From: a bacterium
Lineage (GTDB): Bacteria; Pseudomonadota; Gammaproteobacteria; Burkholderiales; Burkholderiaceae_C
Assembly: GCA_030824555.1 (NCBI GenBank)
Contig: JAVBXK010000054.1
Span: 23,752 to 87,751, forward strand
DNA: 64,000 nucleotides
Direction: 5' to 3'
Position numbers and translations under genes: made by a program. Shown here piece after piece: positions 21,326 to 29,342 of the stretch (within the stretch, counting starts at the first letter, position 1; the number at the start of each line of letters is the position of its first letter). Below the pieces are notes generated by a model, which saw only the letters and a program-made list of their open reading frames with translations, had not been told where the DNA came from and did no database searches.

Positions 21326-21399
21326 CTCTTGCTCACTCCTAAAACCGGCCATTACGCATGTGGCACGTGACAAGCTGATGAAATGGCCAGCCAGCGCTG

Positions 21400-21820
21400 C
21401 GACGGCCCATCGAAGCCCACGCAGGTGCCGAAATTCTGGCTGTCCTCACGCACAGACTTCACGCTCTGTGACGTCGTCATCCGTGGACTCCATCGCAAGG
21501 CAGACCATGATGTTCTGCTCATCAGGGATGCGCACATGTTCACGCACAACGCTGGACTGCATGGTTCCCTGACCATGGGTGACACAGCCCAAACTGCGCT
21601 CGCAAGCGGCCAACACGCTGGCGTCGCGTGCGATGCCCATGCGTCAAAGCGCTGCACCGCAATGTCGACATGCCGTTTGCGGTGAAACCCGCCGTGCGAC
21701 TCTTTCTTGGGTAAGTGGCGCCAAGGGGCGCACCAGCGTCAGGCTGGCCCAGCGCGCGCGACATCCTGCAGAAGGTCATCCGGGCGAACTCAAAAATACG
21801 TTTCAAACAGAACGGAACAC
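21400..21820 (-). pseudogene. Decayed nitroreductase-family gene
   Basis: Reading the minus strand, nitroreductase blocks appear in order but in different frames. An N-terminal RSV...VFLSSP (with a stop) gives way to PDDLLQDVARAG after a frameshift. Then, after an apparent internal deletion, come ARDASVLAACERSLGC, MQSSVVREHVRIPDEQ and NIMVCLAMESTDDD. A further shift leads to VREDSQNFGTCVGFDG. Intact family members read RRSVRAF, an APSG segment, REHLGIPDEQ-like and VGF at the end over about 220 residues; here only about 140 codons remain. The 673 bases between the lipoprotein start and eda hold this relic and an AT-rich repeat and nothing else I can recognise. Confidence 0.6.
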
Positions 21821-21904
21821 TACACTGGTTGCGCAGTTGAAGCCCTCACCTGAACCCGTACTGGGGTCCGCGCGTCCGCCGCCATTCGATCTGAACATGG
21901 TTTC

Positions 21905-21978
21905 CAAATGGGATTTAATGTATAGCTATGAATGCTTATATATAAAGCGTTATACCCATATTTTTATATATTTCTAAC
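21905..21978. repeat. AT-rich repeat in the eda leader
   Basis: Very AT-rich segment (TATAGCTATGAATGCTTATATATAAAGCG...) resembling the dispersed repeats of this genome. It ends about 20 bases before the eda ATG and must supply its promoter region; GCTTATATATAAAGC is a hairpin. No HexR-type dyad is seen here. Confidence 0.5.
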
Positions 21979-21998
21979 CAACACTTACAACGCCCAAC

Positions 21999-22646
21999 AT
22001 GTCCCACACACCATCCCCCATGCCCGCCCTGCCCGCCTTCCAATCCCGCGTGGTCCCGGTGATCGCCTTGCACGACGTGGCCCATGCCGTGCCGCTGGCC
22101 GAGGCCTTGCTGGCCGGGGGCATCGACGTGATGGAAATCACGCTGCGCACGCCGCAAGGCCTGGCCTGCATAGCAGCCGTGGCGCGTGCCGTGCCCGCCA
22201 TGCAACTGGGCGCAGGCACCGTCACGCAGGCAGCCGATGTGCAACGCGTGGTCGACGCCGGGGCGCGCTTTGCCCTGTCGCCCGGCTGCACACCCACGCT
22301 GGTGGACGCGGTGCGCGCCGCCCAACTGCCCTTTGTGCCCGGCGTGATGACCCCCAGCGAAGTCATGACCGCGCGCGACCACGGCTTTCGGTTGATGAAG
22401 CTGTTCCCCGCCGCACAGGCTGGCGGCCTGGCCATGCTGCAGGCGCTGGGCGGTCCGCTGGCCGATGTGCGGTTTTGCCCCACCGGGGGCATCAGCCCCG
22501 ACAACCTGGCCAGCTTCTTGCAACAGAAAAACGTCGCCATGGTGGGTGGCAGCTGGCTGACACCTGCCGATGCCCTGGCCGCACACGACTGGCCCCGCAT
22601 CACACAACTGGCGCGGGCTGCCACGCAGGCGGCAGCGGCTGCTTGA
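21999..22646 (+). CDS. eda: 2-dehydro-3-deoxy-phosphogluconate aldolase (KDPG aldolase)
   Basis: Splits KDPG into pyruvate and glyceraldehyde-3-phosphate, completing the Entner-Doudoroff pathway. At 215 residues it is the usual size, with catalytic Glu46 in DVMEITLRT, the Schiff-base Lys134 in FRLMKLFPA, and the phosphate-binding CPTGGISPDN. It is separated from zwf-pgl-edd by the lipoprotein/pseudogene block, so it may have lost co-regulation. pgi follows after 82 bases. Confidence 0.96.
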   Translation: MSHTPSPMPALPAFQSRVVPVIALHDVAHAVPLAEALLAGGIDVMEITLRTPQGLACIAAVARAVPAMQLGAGTVTQAADVQRVVDAGARFALSPGCTPTLVDAVRAAQLPFVPGVMTPSEVMTARDHGFRLMKLFPAAQAGGLAMLQALGGPLADVRFCPTGGISPDNLASFLQQKNVAMVGGSWLTPADALAAHDWPRITQLARAATQAAAAA

Positions 22647-22728
22647 ACCCGAACAAGCTGCCGCGGCCTGATTCCGCACAGGCTGCTGGGCAGCCTGAGT
22701 TGCCACAAACCCAACGCACAATGCGCAC

Positions 22729-24360
22729 ATGACCGCTCAAACCACCACCGCCCACGCCATGCAAACGCCTGTCTGCTGGCCCGCCTGGGGCGCGTTGCGC
22801 TCGCGTGCCGAAGCCGGTGTGCCCCACCTGCGCACCCTGCTGACCGACCCGAACCGCCACACCCTGTCGGCCGTGGCCGAAGGCACCGGCATCCGGTTGG
22901 ACTTCAGCCGCCAGGCCATCGACGACCGGGTGCTGACCCAGTTGCTGGCCTTGGCCACTCAGGCAGGCGTGGAAGCCCAGCGAGATGCCATGTTCCGTGG
23001 CGACACCCTCAACACCACCGAACAGCGTGCCGTGCTGCACGTGGCGCTGCGCGGCACACCGGGTGCCACGGGTGCCGACGCGCCCTGGGGTACCGCCATA
23101 CAGCAACAGGTGCACACCGAGCTGGACCGCGTGTGCGCGTTCGCTTCTGCTGTGCGCAACGGGCAGGTGCGTGGCAGCACCGGCCAAGCGTTCACCGATG
23201 TGGTCAACATCGGCATCGGCGGCTCGGACCTCGGACCTCGCATGGCCATCGACGCGCTGGCGCACCTGTGCACACCTGCCAGGGCCGAGGGTTTGCGGGT
23301 GCACTGCGTCAGCAACCCCGATGCCTGGGCGCTGCACAGCGCGCTGGCCGGGCTGAACCCGCTCACCACGCTGGTGGTGGTGGCGTCCAAAACCTTCACC
23401 ACCCAGGAAACCATGACCAACGCCGCGTCGGCACGGCGCTGGCTGGCCGACAGTGGCGTGACCGATGCCGCCCAAAGCCAGCACCTGGTGGCCATCACCG
23501 CTGCCCCGCAACGCTCGGCCGCCGCAGGCTACCCGGCGGCGCACACCTTCACGTTCTGGGACTGGGTGGGTGGCCGCTATTCCGTGTGGTCGGCGCTGGG
23601 CCTGCCGCTGGCACTGGCCATCGGCCCCGATGCCTTCCGCGACTTTCTGGCCGGTGGCCAGGCCATGGACCGCCACTTTGCCACCGCACCACTGGCCATG
23701 AACCTGCCGGTGCTGATGGCGCTGGCGGGCGTGTGGAACCGCAATTTCTTGAATTGCCCCACCCAACTGGTGTCCACCTACCCCAGCCGCCTGGTGCGGT
23801 TTGCGCCGTTTGTGCAGCAAATGGACATGGAGAGCAACGGCAAACGCGTGCAAAAAAACGGCCAGGTGTGCGCCACCGGCACCGGCCCCATCATCTGGGG
23901 CGGGCTGGGGATTGACGGCCAACACGCCTACTTTCAGCTCTTGCATCAGGGCACACACCGGGTGCCGGTGGAGTTCATCGGCGTGCTGTCCGAAGACACA
24001 CCGCTGCCGCTGGCGGCCGAGCACCACCGGGTGGTCAACCTCAACCTGCGTGCACAGGCCCAGGCGCTGGCCGTGGGCCGCACCGAGGCCGACACCGTCA
24101 AGGCACTGTTGGCCGAGGGGCTGACGGCCGAAGATGCCCAGGCCATGGCCGCGCAGCGCAGCTTCGAGGGCAACGTGCCCAGCAGCATCGTCTGGCTCGA
24201 CACCCTCAGCCCCCGCACCCTGGGTGCACTGATTGCGCTGTACGAACACAAGGTGTTCACACAGGCCGCCATCTGGGGCATCAACGCCTACGACCAGTGG
24301 GGTGTGGAACTGGGCAAAACCATGGCCAAGGCGCTGGAAAGCCGGCCAAGCGCCGCCTGA
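22729..24360 (+). CDS. pgi: Glucose-6-phosphate isomerase
   Basis: Interconverts glucose-6-phosphate and fructose-6-phosphate. The 543-residue protein shows GIGGSDLGPRM, VVASKTFTTQETM, the WDWVGGRYSVWSALGL signature and the C-terminal WGINAYDQWGVELGK signature. With zwf it links the hexose-phosphate pool to the Entner-Doudoroff route. Confidence 0.97.
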   Translation: MTAQTTTAHAMQTPVCWPAWGALRSRAEAGVPHLRTLLTDPNRHTLSAVAEGTGIRLDFSRQAIDDRVLTQLLALATQAGVEAQRDAMFRGDTLNTTEQRAVLHVALRGTPGATGADAPWGTAIQQQVHTELDRVCAFASAVRNGQVRGSTGQAFTDVVNIGIGGSDLGPRMAIDALAHLCTPARAEGLRVHCVSNPDAWALHSALAGLNPLTTLVVVASKTFTTQETMTNAASARRWLADSGVTDAAQSQHLVAITAAPQRSAAAGYPAAHTFTFWDWVGGRYSVWSALGLPLALAIGPDAFRDFLAGGQAMDRHFATAPLAMNLPVLMALAGVWNRNFLNCPTQLVSTYPSRLVRFAPFVQQMDMESNGKRVQKNGQVCATGTGPIIWGGLGIDGQHAYFQLLHQGTHRVPVEFIGVLSEDTPLPLAAEHHRVVNLNLRAQAQALAVGRTEADTVKALLAEGLTAEDAQAMAAQRSFEGNVPSSIVWLDTLSPRTLGALIALYEHKVFTQAAIWGINAYDQWGVELGKTMAKALESRPSAA

Positions 24361-24485
24361 AGCCAAGCGGCCTTCGGCTCAGAAGCTGCCCCGGTGCGGC
24401 AGCATCATGAAACGGTCATGTGCCCACACGACACTTCGCCACCTGTGAAGTGAGTTGGGAACACCCTTTTGGGGGCACACAAAAC

Positions 24486-25082
24486 ATGACCCTGATCAAG
24501 ACCGACAAAGCGCTGGCCGAGCTGTCCGCCCGCCAGCGCACCCTGAACCTCAAGGAACGCGCCTTGCTGCTGCTGGCCGACGGGCGCACACCCACCGCCA
24601 CGCTGCTGGCACAGGTGCGCACCACCGACGAGGTGCTGGCCAAGCTGATTGCAGCGGGCTATCTGGCACCCGCAGTGTCGGCGCAAACACCTGCACCCAC
24701 ACCGGTATCGGCACCGGCCCCCACATCGGCTGTCACGCCATCCAGGCCAGCCAAAGCGTTCGCCACGGCAGCCCCACCCATGGACGAGGAAACTGCCCTG
24801 CCTGTGCCCGTGGCGGCAGACCGGTTCGACGGTCAGCGCTCGCTGGCCACGGCGCGCATGTACCTGTTCGACATGGCCGAGCGCCTCTTCGCGCGCCGAA
24901 CCCCCGAGCTGGCAGCGGCCATTCGCAACGAGCTGCGCGAGGCACGGGACGAGGCATCCATGCTGGAAGTGGCGCACCGGCTGTTGCATCTCATCGAACA
25001 AACGGCTGGGTCTGAGCGTGCAGACGCCATCAGCGAACGGCTGACCAAGCTGCTGCCCAGCCACTCATTGGTTATCTATTGA
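24486..25082 (+). CDS. Hypothetical protein with helical N-terminus
   Basis: 198 residues, not assigned to a named family. The N-terminal 60 (LSARQRTLNLKERALLLLADG...VLAKLIAAGYL) look like a small winged-helix or DprA-C-like helical domain. Then follow a Thr/Pro/Ala linker (about 65-100) and an Arg/Glu-rich helical C-terminal region. I start at 24486 (MTLIKTDK). The final residues SLVIY and the stop fall in an AT-rich repeat, so the C-terminus appears to have been set by a repeat insertion. Base composition otherwise matches the neighbours. Confidence 0.7.
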   Translation: MTLIKTDKALAELSARQRTLNLKERALLLLADGRTPTATLLAQVRTTDEVLAKLIAAGYLAPAVSAQTPAPTPVSAPAPTSAVTPSRPAKAFATAAPPMDEETALPVPVAADRFDGQRSLATARMYLFDMAERLFARRTPELAAAIRNELREARDEASMLEVAHRLLHLIEQTAGSERADAISERLTKLLPSHSLVIY

Positions 25083-25134
25083 TAGCAATGAATCCAATTA
25101 TGGGAAGCGACAGAGGCCTATTTTTTATAAATCA
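25073..25134. repeat. AT-rich repeat between convergent genes
   Basis: Starts within the end of the upstream gene (TATCTATTGATAGCAATGAATCC, split over its stop) and runs to the end of the acetyltransferase gene. It is one of the dispersed AT-rich repeats and probably serves as a shared 3' end. Confidence 0.45.
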
Positions 25135-25653
25135 TCAAAGCTTGAAGTGCACCCGCAGCTCTTCCAGCCGGGTGGCCCCCACCGGGGTGGTGCGCAGGGT
25201 TTTCATTTCGCGCTTGAAACCGGCTGCGTCGAAGAAGTTCAACGCGCGGTCATTGCGGGCATACACCCAGGCGGTGACTTCGTTGAAGCCTTCATCCTCG
25301 CAAGCGTCGCGTGCAGCGTCCCACAGCGCCAGCCCGGCACCGGTGCCCAGCACCTCGGGGGCCACGTACAGGGCCCACAGCTCACCGGTGGTCGATTTGG
25401 TTTTGGGATCGCGCGAACGGTCAAACGCCACAAACCCCACCATCTTGCCGGCTTCGTCGGTGGCCACCAACACTTGCGGCTCGGCGTACTCGATCGCCTC
25501 GCGCCACATGGCCTGGCGTTTGTCCACAGACAGGTTTTTCAAGTCCTCAGGGTCCATGAGATCGGCGTAGGCGTGTTGCCAGGCGTTGACATGAAGTTCT
25601 GCGATGGCTTTGGCATCGCGCAGGGAAGCAGGTTTGATTGCGTAGGAAGACAT
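25135..25653 (-). CDS. GNAT-family N-acetyltransferase
   Basis: 172-residue Gcn5-related acetyltransferase. ELWALYVAPEVLGTGAGLALWDAA is the strand 4/motif A region, in which the usual Q/RxxGxG/A loop reads VLGTGAG. The C-terminal VYARNDRALNFFDAAGFKRE is motif B. The start chosen (MSSYAIKP, 25653) leaves out an upstream stretch without family similarity. The substrate cannot be predicted. Convergent with the hypothetical gene and divergent from the FecR gene. Confidence 0.88.
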   Translation of the reverse strand: MSSYAIKPASLRDAKAIAELHVNAWQHAYADLMDPEDLKNLSVDKRQAMWREAIEYAEPQVLVATDEAGKMVGFVAFDRSRDPKTKSTTGELWALYVAPEVLGTGAGLALWDAARDACEDEGFNEVTAWVYARNDRALNFFDAAGFKREMKTLRTTPVGATRLEELRVHFKL

Positions 25654-25798
25654 ACAGGCTGGAAAGCGACCGTCAAAAAGGGCGGTATTGTGCCCCGAGT
25701 ACAAACCCGGATGAAACCCACGCCGCGCACAGTGTCACTTATCATTCAGGCGCTTTGTGTGGCCGTCTGCGCCACCGCACCCGATCCGGAGAACCGTT

Positions 25799-26260
25799 GT
25801 GACACGACACCGCATGATTTCCCCCGCATGGACCCTGGTGCTCTGCGCCACGCTGACCCTGCCAGCCCTGGGCCACGCCGCCAACGAGCGCAGCGGCGTG
25901 TTCAAAAATCTGGAAGGCGAAGTGACCGTGGTTCGCGCCGGTCAAAGCTTGCCAGTGGTGTCCGGTGGTGGCCTGATGGAGGGTGACCGTGTGGTCACCG
26001 GCCCGAAAGGTGCCGCAGCCGTCACGCTGAAAGACGGCACGGTGGTGAGCGTGGGGCCCAACTCCAGCCTGGACCTGACTCACTATGTGTTTGACCCGAC
26101 CAGCCAGAACGGCAGCCTGCTGCTCAACCTGATCCAGGGCACGGTGCGCATGGTCACCGGCATCATGGGCAAGACCAACCCGGACCTGATCAAACTGACC
26201 ACGCCCACATCGGTGGTCGGGGTGAGGGGCACCGACTTCATCGTGGAGGCGACCCAGTGA
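25799..26260 (+). CDS. Secreted FecR-domain protein
   Basis: 153 residues: a signal peptide (LVLCATLTLPALGHA) and a FecR domain (VFKNLEGEVTVVRAGQ, GGLMEGDRVVTGPKGAAAVTLKDGTVVSVGPNSSL, TPTSVVGVRGTDF). It starts with GTG at 25799, chosen because GGAGAACC lies at ideal distance; an ATG at 25814 is possible. The stop overlaps the OmpA-like gene by four bases (GTGA). In many proteobacteria such FecR/OmpA pairs accompany a CHASE2-type adenylate/guanylate cyclase; none is present here. Confidence 0.85.
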   Translation: MTRHRMISPAWTLVLCATLTLPALGHAANERSGVFKNLEGEVTVVRAGQSLPVVSGGGLMEGDRVVTGPKGAAAVTLKDGTVVSVGPNSSLDLTHYVFDPTSQNGSLLLNLIQGTVRMVTGIMGKTNPDLIKLTTPTSVVGVRGTDFIVEATQ

Positions 26261-26910
26261 GTCGCCACCCGCGCATCCGCTGTCCCCTGTCGGCTCTGGC
26301 AGCACTGGCTGTGGCCAGCCTGATGCTGGCGGGTTGTGCAGCCCCCCCACCGCAGCCCGCGCCCCCCAAAGTCAGCGTGGTGCTGTTGCCACAGCGTGAT
26401 GCAGCAGGTGTGCCATTGAAAACCGCTGTGAGCGTGACCGCCGGTGCGCAGGCACTGCTGCTTGACCAACCCTTTGCACTGGCCGAAACCGACCACAAGG
26501 GCCAGCTGGCCCAGCGCATGGCCACGGCAGACGAAATACAGGCCCGCTATGCCGACGTGCTGAAGATGCAGCCACCGTCGCAAGAAGTGGTGGTGCTGAC
26601 CTTCCTGCCAGGCAAGTCGCAGCTCACCCCCGAGTCTGCGCAGCAACTGCCCGAGCTCATCCAGCGCGCCAAGGCACGTGCAGGCGGGGAAATACTGGTG
26701 GTGGGCCACACCGACCGCGTGGGCAGCCGTGATGCCAACGACAAGTTGTCATTGCAGCGTGCAGAGGCCATCGTCAACCTGCTGAAAGCACAGGGCTTCC
26801 CCGAAGACCTGATGAACGCCATTGGCCGGGGGGAGCGCGAGCCGGTGGTGCCCACCGAAGACGAGGTGGCCGAGCCCCGCAACCGCCGTGCCGAAATCAT
26901 CATCCGATAA
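26257..26910 (+). CDS. OmpA-family peptidoglycan-binding lipoprotein
   Basis: 217 residues: lipobox LMLAGC, a variable middle region, and a C-terminal OmpA domain (about 105-217) with the peptidoglycan-binding signature VVGHTDRVGSRDANDKLSLQRA and NRRAEIII at the end. It starts with GTG overlapping the FecR-domain gene, so they are co-translated. It presumably anchors in the outer membrane and reaches the cell wall, perhaps presenting or sensing together with the FecR protein. Confidence 0.88.
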   Translation: MSRHPRIRCPLSALAALAVASLMLAGCAAPPPQPAPPKVSVVLLPQRDAAGVPLKTAVSVTAGAQALLLDQPFALAETDHKGQLAQRMATADEIQARYADVLKMQPPSQEVVVLTFLPGKSQLTPESAQQLPELIQRAKARAGGEILVVGHTDRVGSRDANDKLSLQRAEAIVNLLKAQGFPEDLMNAIGRGEREPVVPTEDEVAEPRNRRAEIIIR

Positions 26911-26925
26911 CACCCACCCATAGCC

Positions 26926-28020
26926 ATGAACAAGCCACAACAACGTGTCGGACTGCTGACGGGCGGGGGCGACTGCCCGGGGCTGAACGCCGTGATCCGC
27001 GCCGTGACCCAATGCCTGATCCGCCAGTGCAATGCCGAAGTCATCGGCATTCAGGACGGTTTTGCAGGCTTGATGGAGTCGCGCACGGTGCCGCTGTCGT
27101 GGGAACGCGTTGACGACCTGCTGGCCCTTGGCGGCACGGTGCTGGGCACCACCAACCGGCTCAACCCGCTGGATACCCCGGACGGGGTGGCCCGTGCCAT
27201 GCACAACGCACATGCGCTGGGACTCGATGCGCTGGTGGCCATTGGCGGCGACGGCACACTGACCATCGCGCACGCGCTGTCTCAGCAGGGTATGCAAGTG
27301 GTGGGTGTACCCAAGACCATTGACAACGACATCGAAGGCTGCGAGCGCAGCTTCGGCTTCGACACCGCCGTGGCCACCGTGACCGATGCACTGGAGCGTG
27401 TGCAGACCACTGGTCAGAGCCATGGCCGCATCATGATCCTGGAAACCATGGGTCGGCACGCTGGCTGGATCGCGCTGGAGGCTGGCATTGCGGGCGCAGC
27501 AGACATCATCCTGTTGCCCGAAATCGACCACGACATGGCTGCACTGGCCAGCGTGTGCCGCGAGCGCGAAGCGCGGCACGATTTCACCCTGATCTGCATG
27601 GGCGAAGGGGCCAAGGCTGTGGACGGCGGCATCACCTACGACACCCCTGCCCCGGGCGACTCGGGCAAACCGCGCCTGGGCGGTGCTGCCATGGCGCTGC
27701 GCGACCGCCTGCAACCGCTGGTGCAAAGTGAAATCAGGGCCACCGTGCTGGGCCATGTGCAGCGCGGTGGCAGCCCCACACCGTTTGACCGTGTGCTGGC
27801 CACCCGGTATGGCGTGCATGCGGCCAACCTGGTGGCGCAAGGCGAGTTCGGCCAACTGGTCACGTTGCGTGACGGCAAGCTGGCCAGCATCGGGCTGGAC
27901 CGCGTGGCATCGCAAACCCGGCGCATCCAGGCCAACGATCCGCTGCTGCTCACCGCGCGTCAGCTGGGCGTGCACTTCGGCGAAGCCCAACCGCCGACCA
28001 CACCTGGCTGCAGCTGCTGA
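26926..28020 (+). CDS. pfkA: 6-phosphofructokinase (mixed-type active site)
   Basis: Phosphorylates fructose-6-phosphate. The 364-residue PFK-A-fold protein has LTGGGDCPGLNAVIRA, GGDGT at 107-111, PKTIDND at 129-135, MGRHAGWIAL and LGHVQRGGSPTPFDR. The two donor-specificity positions are mixed: Gly110 as in ATP enzymes and Lys130 as in pyrophosphate enzymes. This pattern is known from the group III enzymes of Actinobacteria and relatives, many of which use ATP, so the phosphoryl donor is open. It follows the OmpA gene by 15 bases. Together with zwf-edd-eda it implies both glycolytic and ED capacity. Confidence 0.9.
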   Translation: MNKPQQRVGLLTGGGDCPGLNAVIRAVTQCLIRQCNAEVIGIQDGFAGLMESRTVPLSWERVDDLLALGGTVLGTTNRLNPLDTPDGVARAMHNAHALGLDALVAIGGDGTLTIAHALSQQGMQVVGVPKTIDNDIEGCERSFGFDTAVATVTDALERVQTTGQSHGRIMILETMGRHAGWIALEAGIAGAADIILLPEIDHDMAALASVCREREARHDFTLICMGEGAKAVDGGITYDTPAPGDSGKPRLGGAAMALRDRLQPLVQSEIRATVLGHVQRGGSPTPFDRVLATRYGVHAANLVAQGEFGQLVTLRDGKLASIGLDRVASQTRRIQANDPLLLTARQLGVHFGEAQPPTTPGCSC

Positions 28021-28022
28021 CC

Positions 28023-28526
28023 ATGCCGCAACCTTCTGACACCCCGGCGCACGAAAGCCGCCTGGCCCGTGCGCTGCGCGAGTTGCTGGTGCAAAGGCGG
28101 GTGGCATCGCTGGCCACCGTACAGGCTGACGGCACACCATTCGTGTCGATGGTGCCCTACGCCATCGAGCCCACCCAGGGGCTGCTGGTGCTGCATGTCA
28201 GCGGCCTGGCTGCGCACACCGACAACATGGCACGCCAGCCGCTGACGGCCTGTCTGGTCACTGCACCCGAGGTGGAAGGTGAACCCGTTCATGCGCTGCC
28301 ACGGGTCACGCTGCACACGCGGGCCGAAACACTTCCGCCCGACCACCCTGCATGGGGCCCGTGCCGGGCAGCCTACCTGGGCCGGTTTCCCGAAGTCGAA
28401 CCGATGACCGCCCTGCCCGATTTCCGCTTCGTTGCGCTCCACGTTTTGTCGGCACGCCAGGTGGCTGGCTTCGGCGCGGCACGGTCCGTGGATGCCGATG
28501 AGCTCCGACTGGCCTTGCAGCGCTGA
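28023..28526 (+). CDS. Pyridoxamine 5'-phosphate oxidase-fold (HugZ-like) FMN-binding protein
   Basis: 167 residues with a split-barrel flavin fold: RVASLATVQADGTPFVSMVPYAI, LLVLHVSGLAAHTDNMARQP, CRAAYLGRFPEVEPMTALPDFRFVAL. This pattern is seen in HugZ/haem-utilisation and related flavoproteins. The C-terminal DUF2470 domain of full HugZ is absent. It starts two bases after pfk's stop, and the pseudouridine synthase start lies within its 3' end. Confidence 0.8.
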   Translation: MPQPSDTPAHESRLARALRELLVQRRVASLATVQADGTPFVSMVPYAIEPTQGLLVLHVSGLAAHTDNMARQPLTACLVTAPEVEGEPVHALPRVTLHTRAETLPPDHPAWGPCRAAYLGRFPEVEPMTALPDFRFVALHVLSARQVAGFGAARSVDADELRLALQR

Positions 28527-29220
28527 GGGCTTGCAGGCCCAGGGCATCGGCGTGGTCTGGGTGGACGAGCACCTGGTCGTGCTCGACAAACCAGCAGGCA
28601 TGCTGTCCGTGCCCGGCAAAGGCCCAGAAGGTGCTGACTGCCTGAGCGCCCGCGTGCAGGCCGTCTGGCCCGATGCGCTGGTGGTGCACCGGCTCGACAT
28701 GGCCACCAGCGGCCTGATCATCATGGCGCGCGGCATTGCCATGCAGCGGGCATTGAGCATCGCCTTCGCGCAGCGACAGACAGTCAAACGCTATGAGGCC
28801 GTCGTGGCGGGTCACCTGCCGGACGCCACCACCGTCACGACAACAACCGCCACCACCGGTGAGGCAGATGCCGACGGCTGGCACACCATTGACTTGCCAC
28901 TCACCGTGGACTGGCCCAACCGCCCCCGCAGCAAGGTGTGCCACACCACAGGCAAGCCCAGCGTCACACGCTGGCGCGTGCTGGGCGCTGACGCACAAAC
29001 CGGGCACACCCGCCTGGCACTGGAGCCGGTCACGGGCCGCACGCACCAGCTGCGCGTGCACCTGATGGCGCTGGGCCACCCCATTCTGGGTGACATGCTG
29101 TATGCCAGCGACGAGGCTTTGAACGCCGCCCCCCGGTTGTTGCTGCATGCCACCGACCTGAGCCTGCACCACCCTGCCACCGGCCAATTCATGCGGTGGC
29201 ACAGCGCCGCTGTGTTCTGA
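28492..29220 (+). CDS. RluA-family pseudouridine synthase
   Basis: 242 residues with the catalytic motif VVHRLDMATSGLIIMA (Asp in HRLD), DKPAGMLSVPG at the start and GRTHQLRVHLMALGHPILGD towards the end. It isomerises uridines in rRNA or tRNA; which site is unclear (RluA- or TruC-like). The start at 28492 overlaps the preceding gene by 35 bases; an ATG six bases later is equally possible. Residues about 115-130 (TTTTATTGEADADG) are a Thr-rich loop insertion. Confidence 0.88.
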   Translation: MPMSSDWPCSAEGLQAQGIGVVWVDEHLVVLDKPAGMLSVPGKGPEGADCLSARVQAVWPDALVVHRLDMATSGLIIMARGIAMQRALSIAFAQRQTVKRYEAVVAGHLPDATTVTTTTATTGEADADGWHTIDLPLTVDWPNRPRSKVCHTTGKPSVTRWRVLGADAQTGHTRLALEPVTGRTHQLRVHLMALGHPILGDMLYASDEALNAAPRLLLHATDLSLHHPATGQFMRWHSAAVF

Positions 29221-29342
29221 GCGCGCCGGTGTTTTGTCATGCGCGCATGCGTGCGCCAGCCCATTTCGAGGCGTGTCAGGCAACAGATGGAAATTGAATT
29301 CATAATTACCAATCCCCCTCAACCCAATCGGAGACATCCCCC

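Noticed and set aside
19532..21370. 612-codon plus-strand frame opposite the phytase-like lipoprotein
   Set aside because: The minus strand has a lipobox, ribosome-binding site and family motifs; the plus frame has no recognisable domain.
22600..24366. 588-codon minus-strand frame opposite pgi
   Set aside because: Shadow of pgi, whose two signatures are intact on the plus strand.
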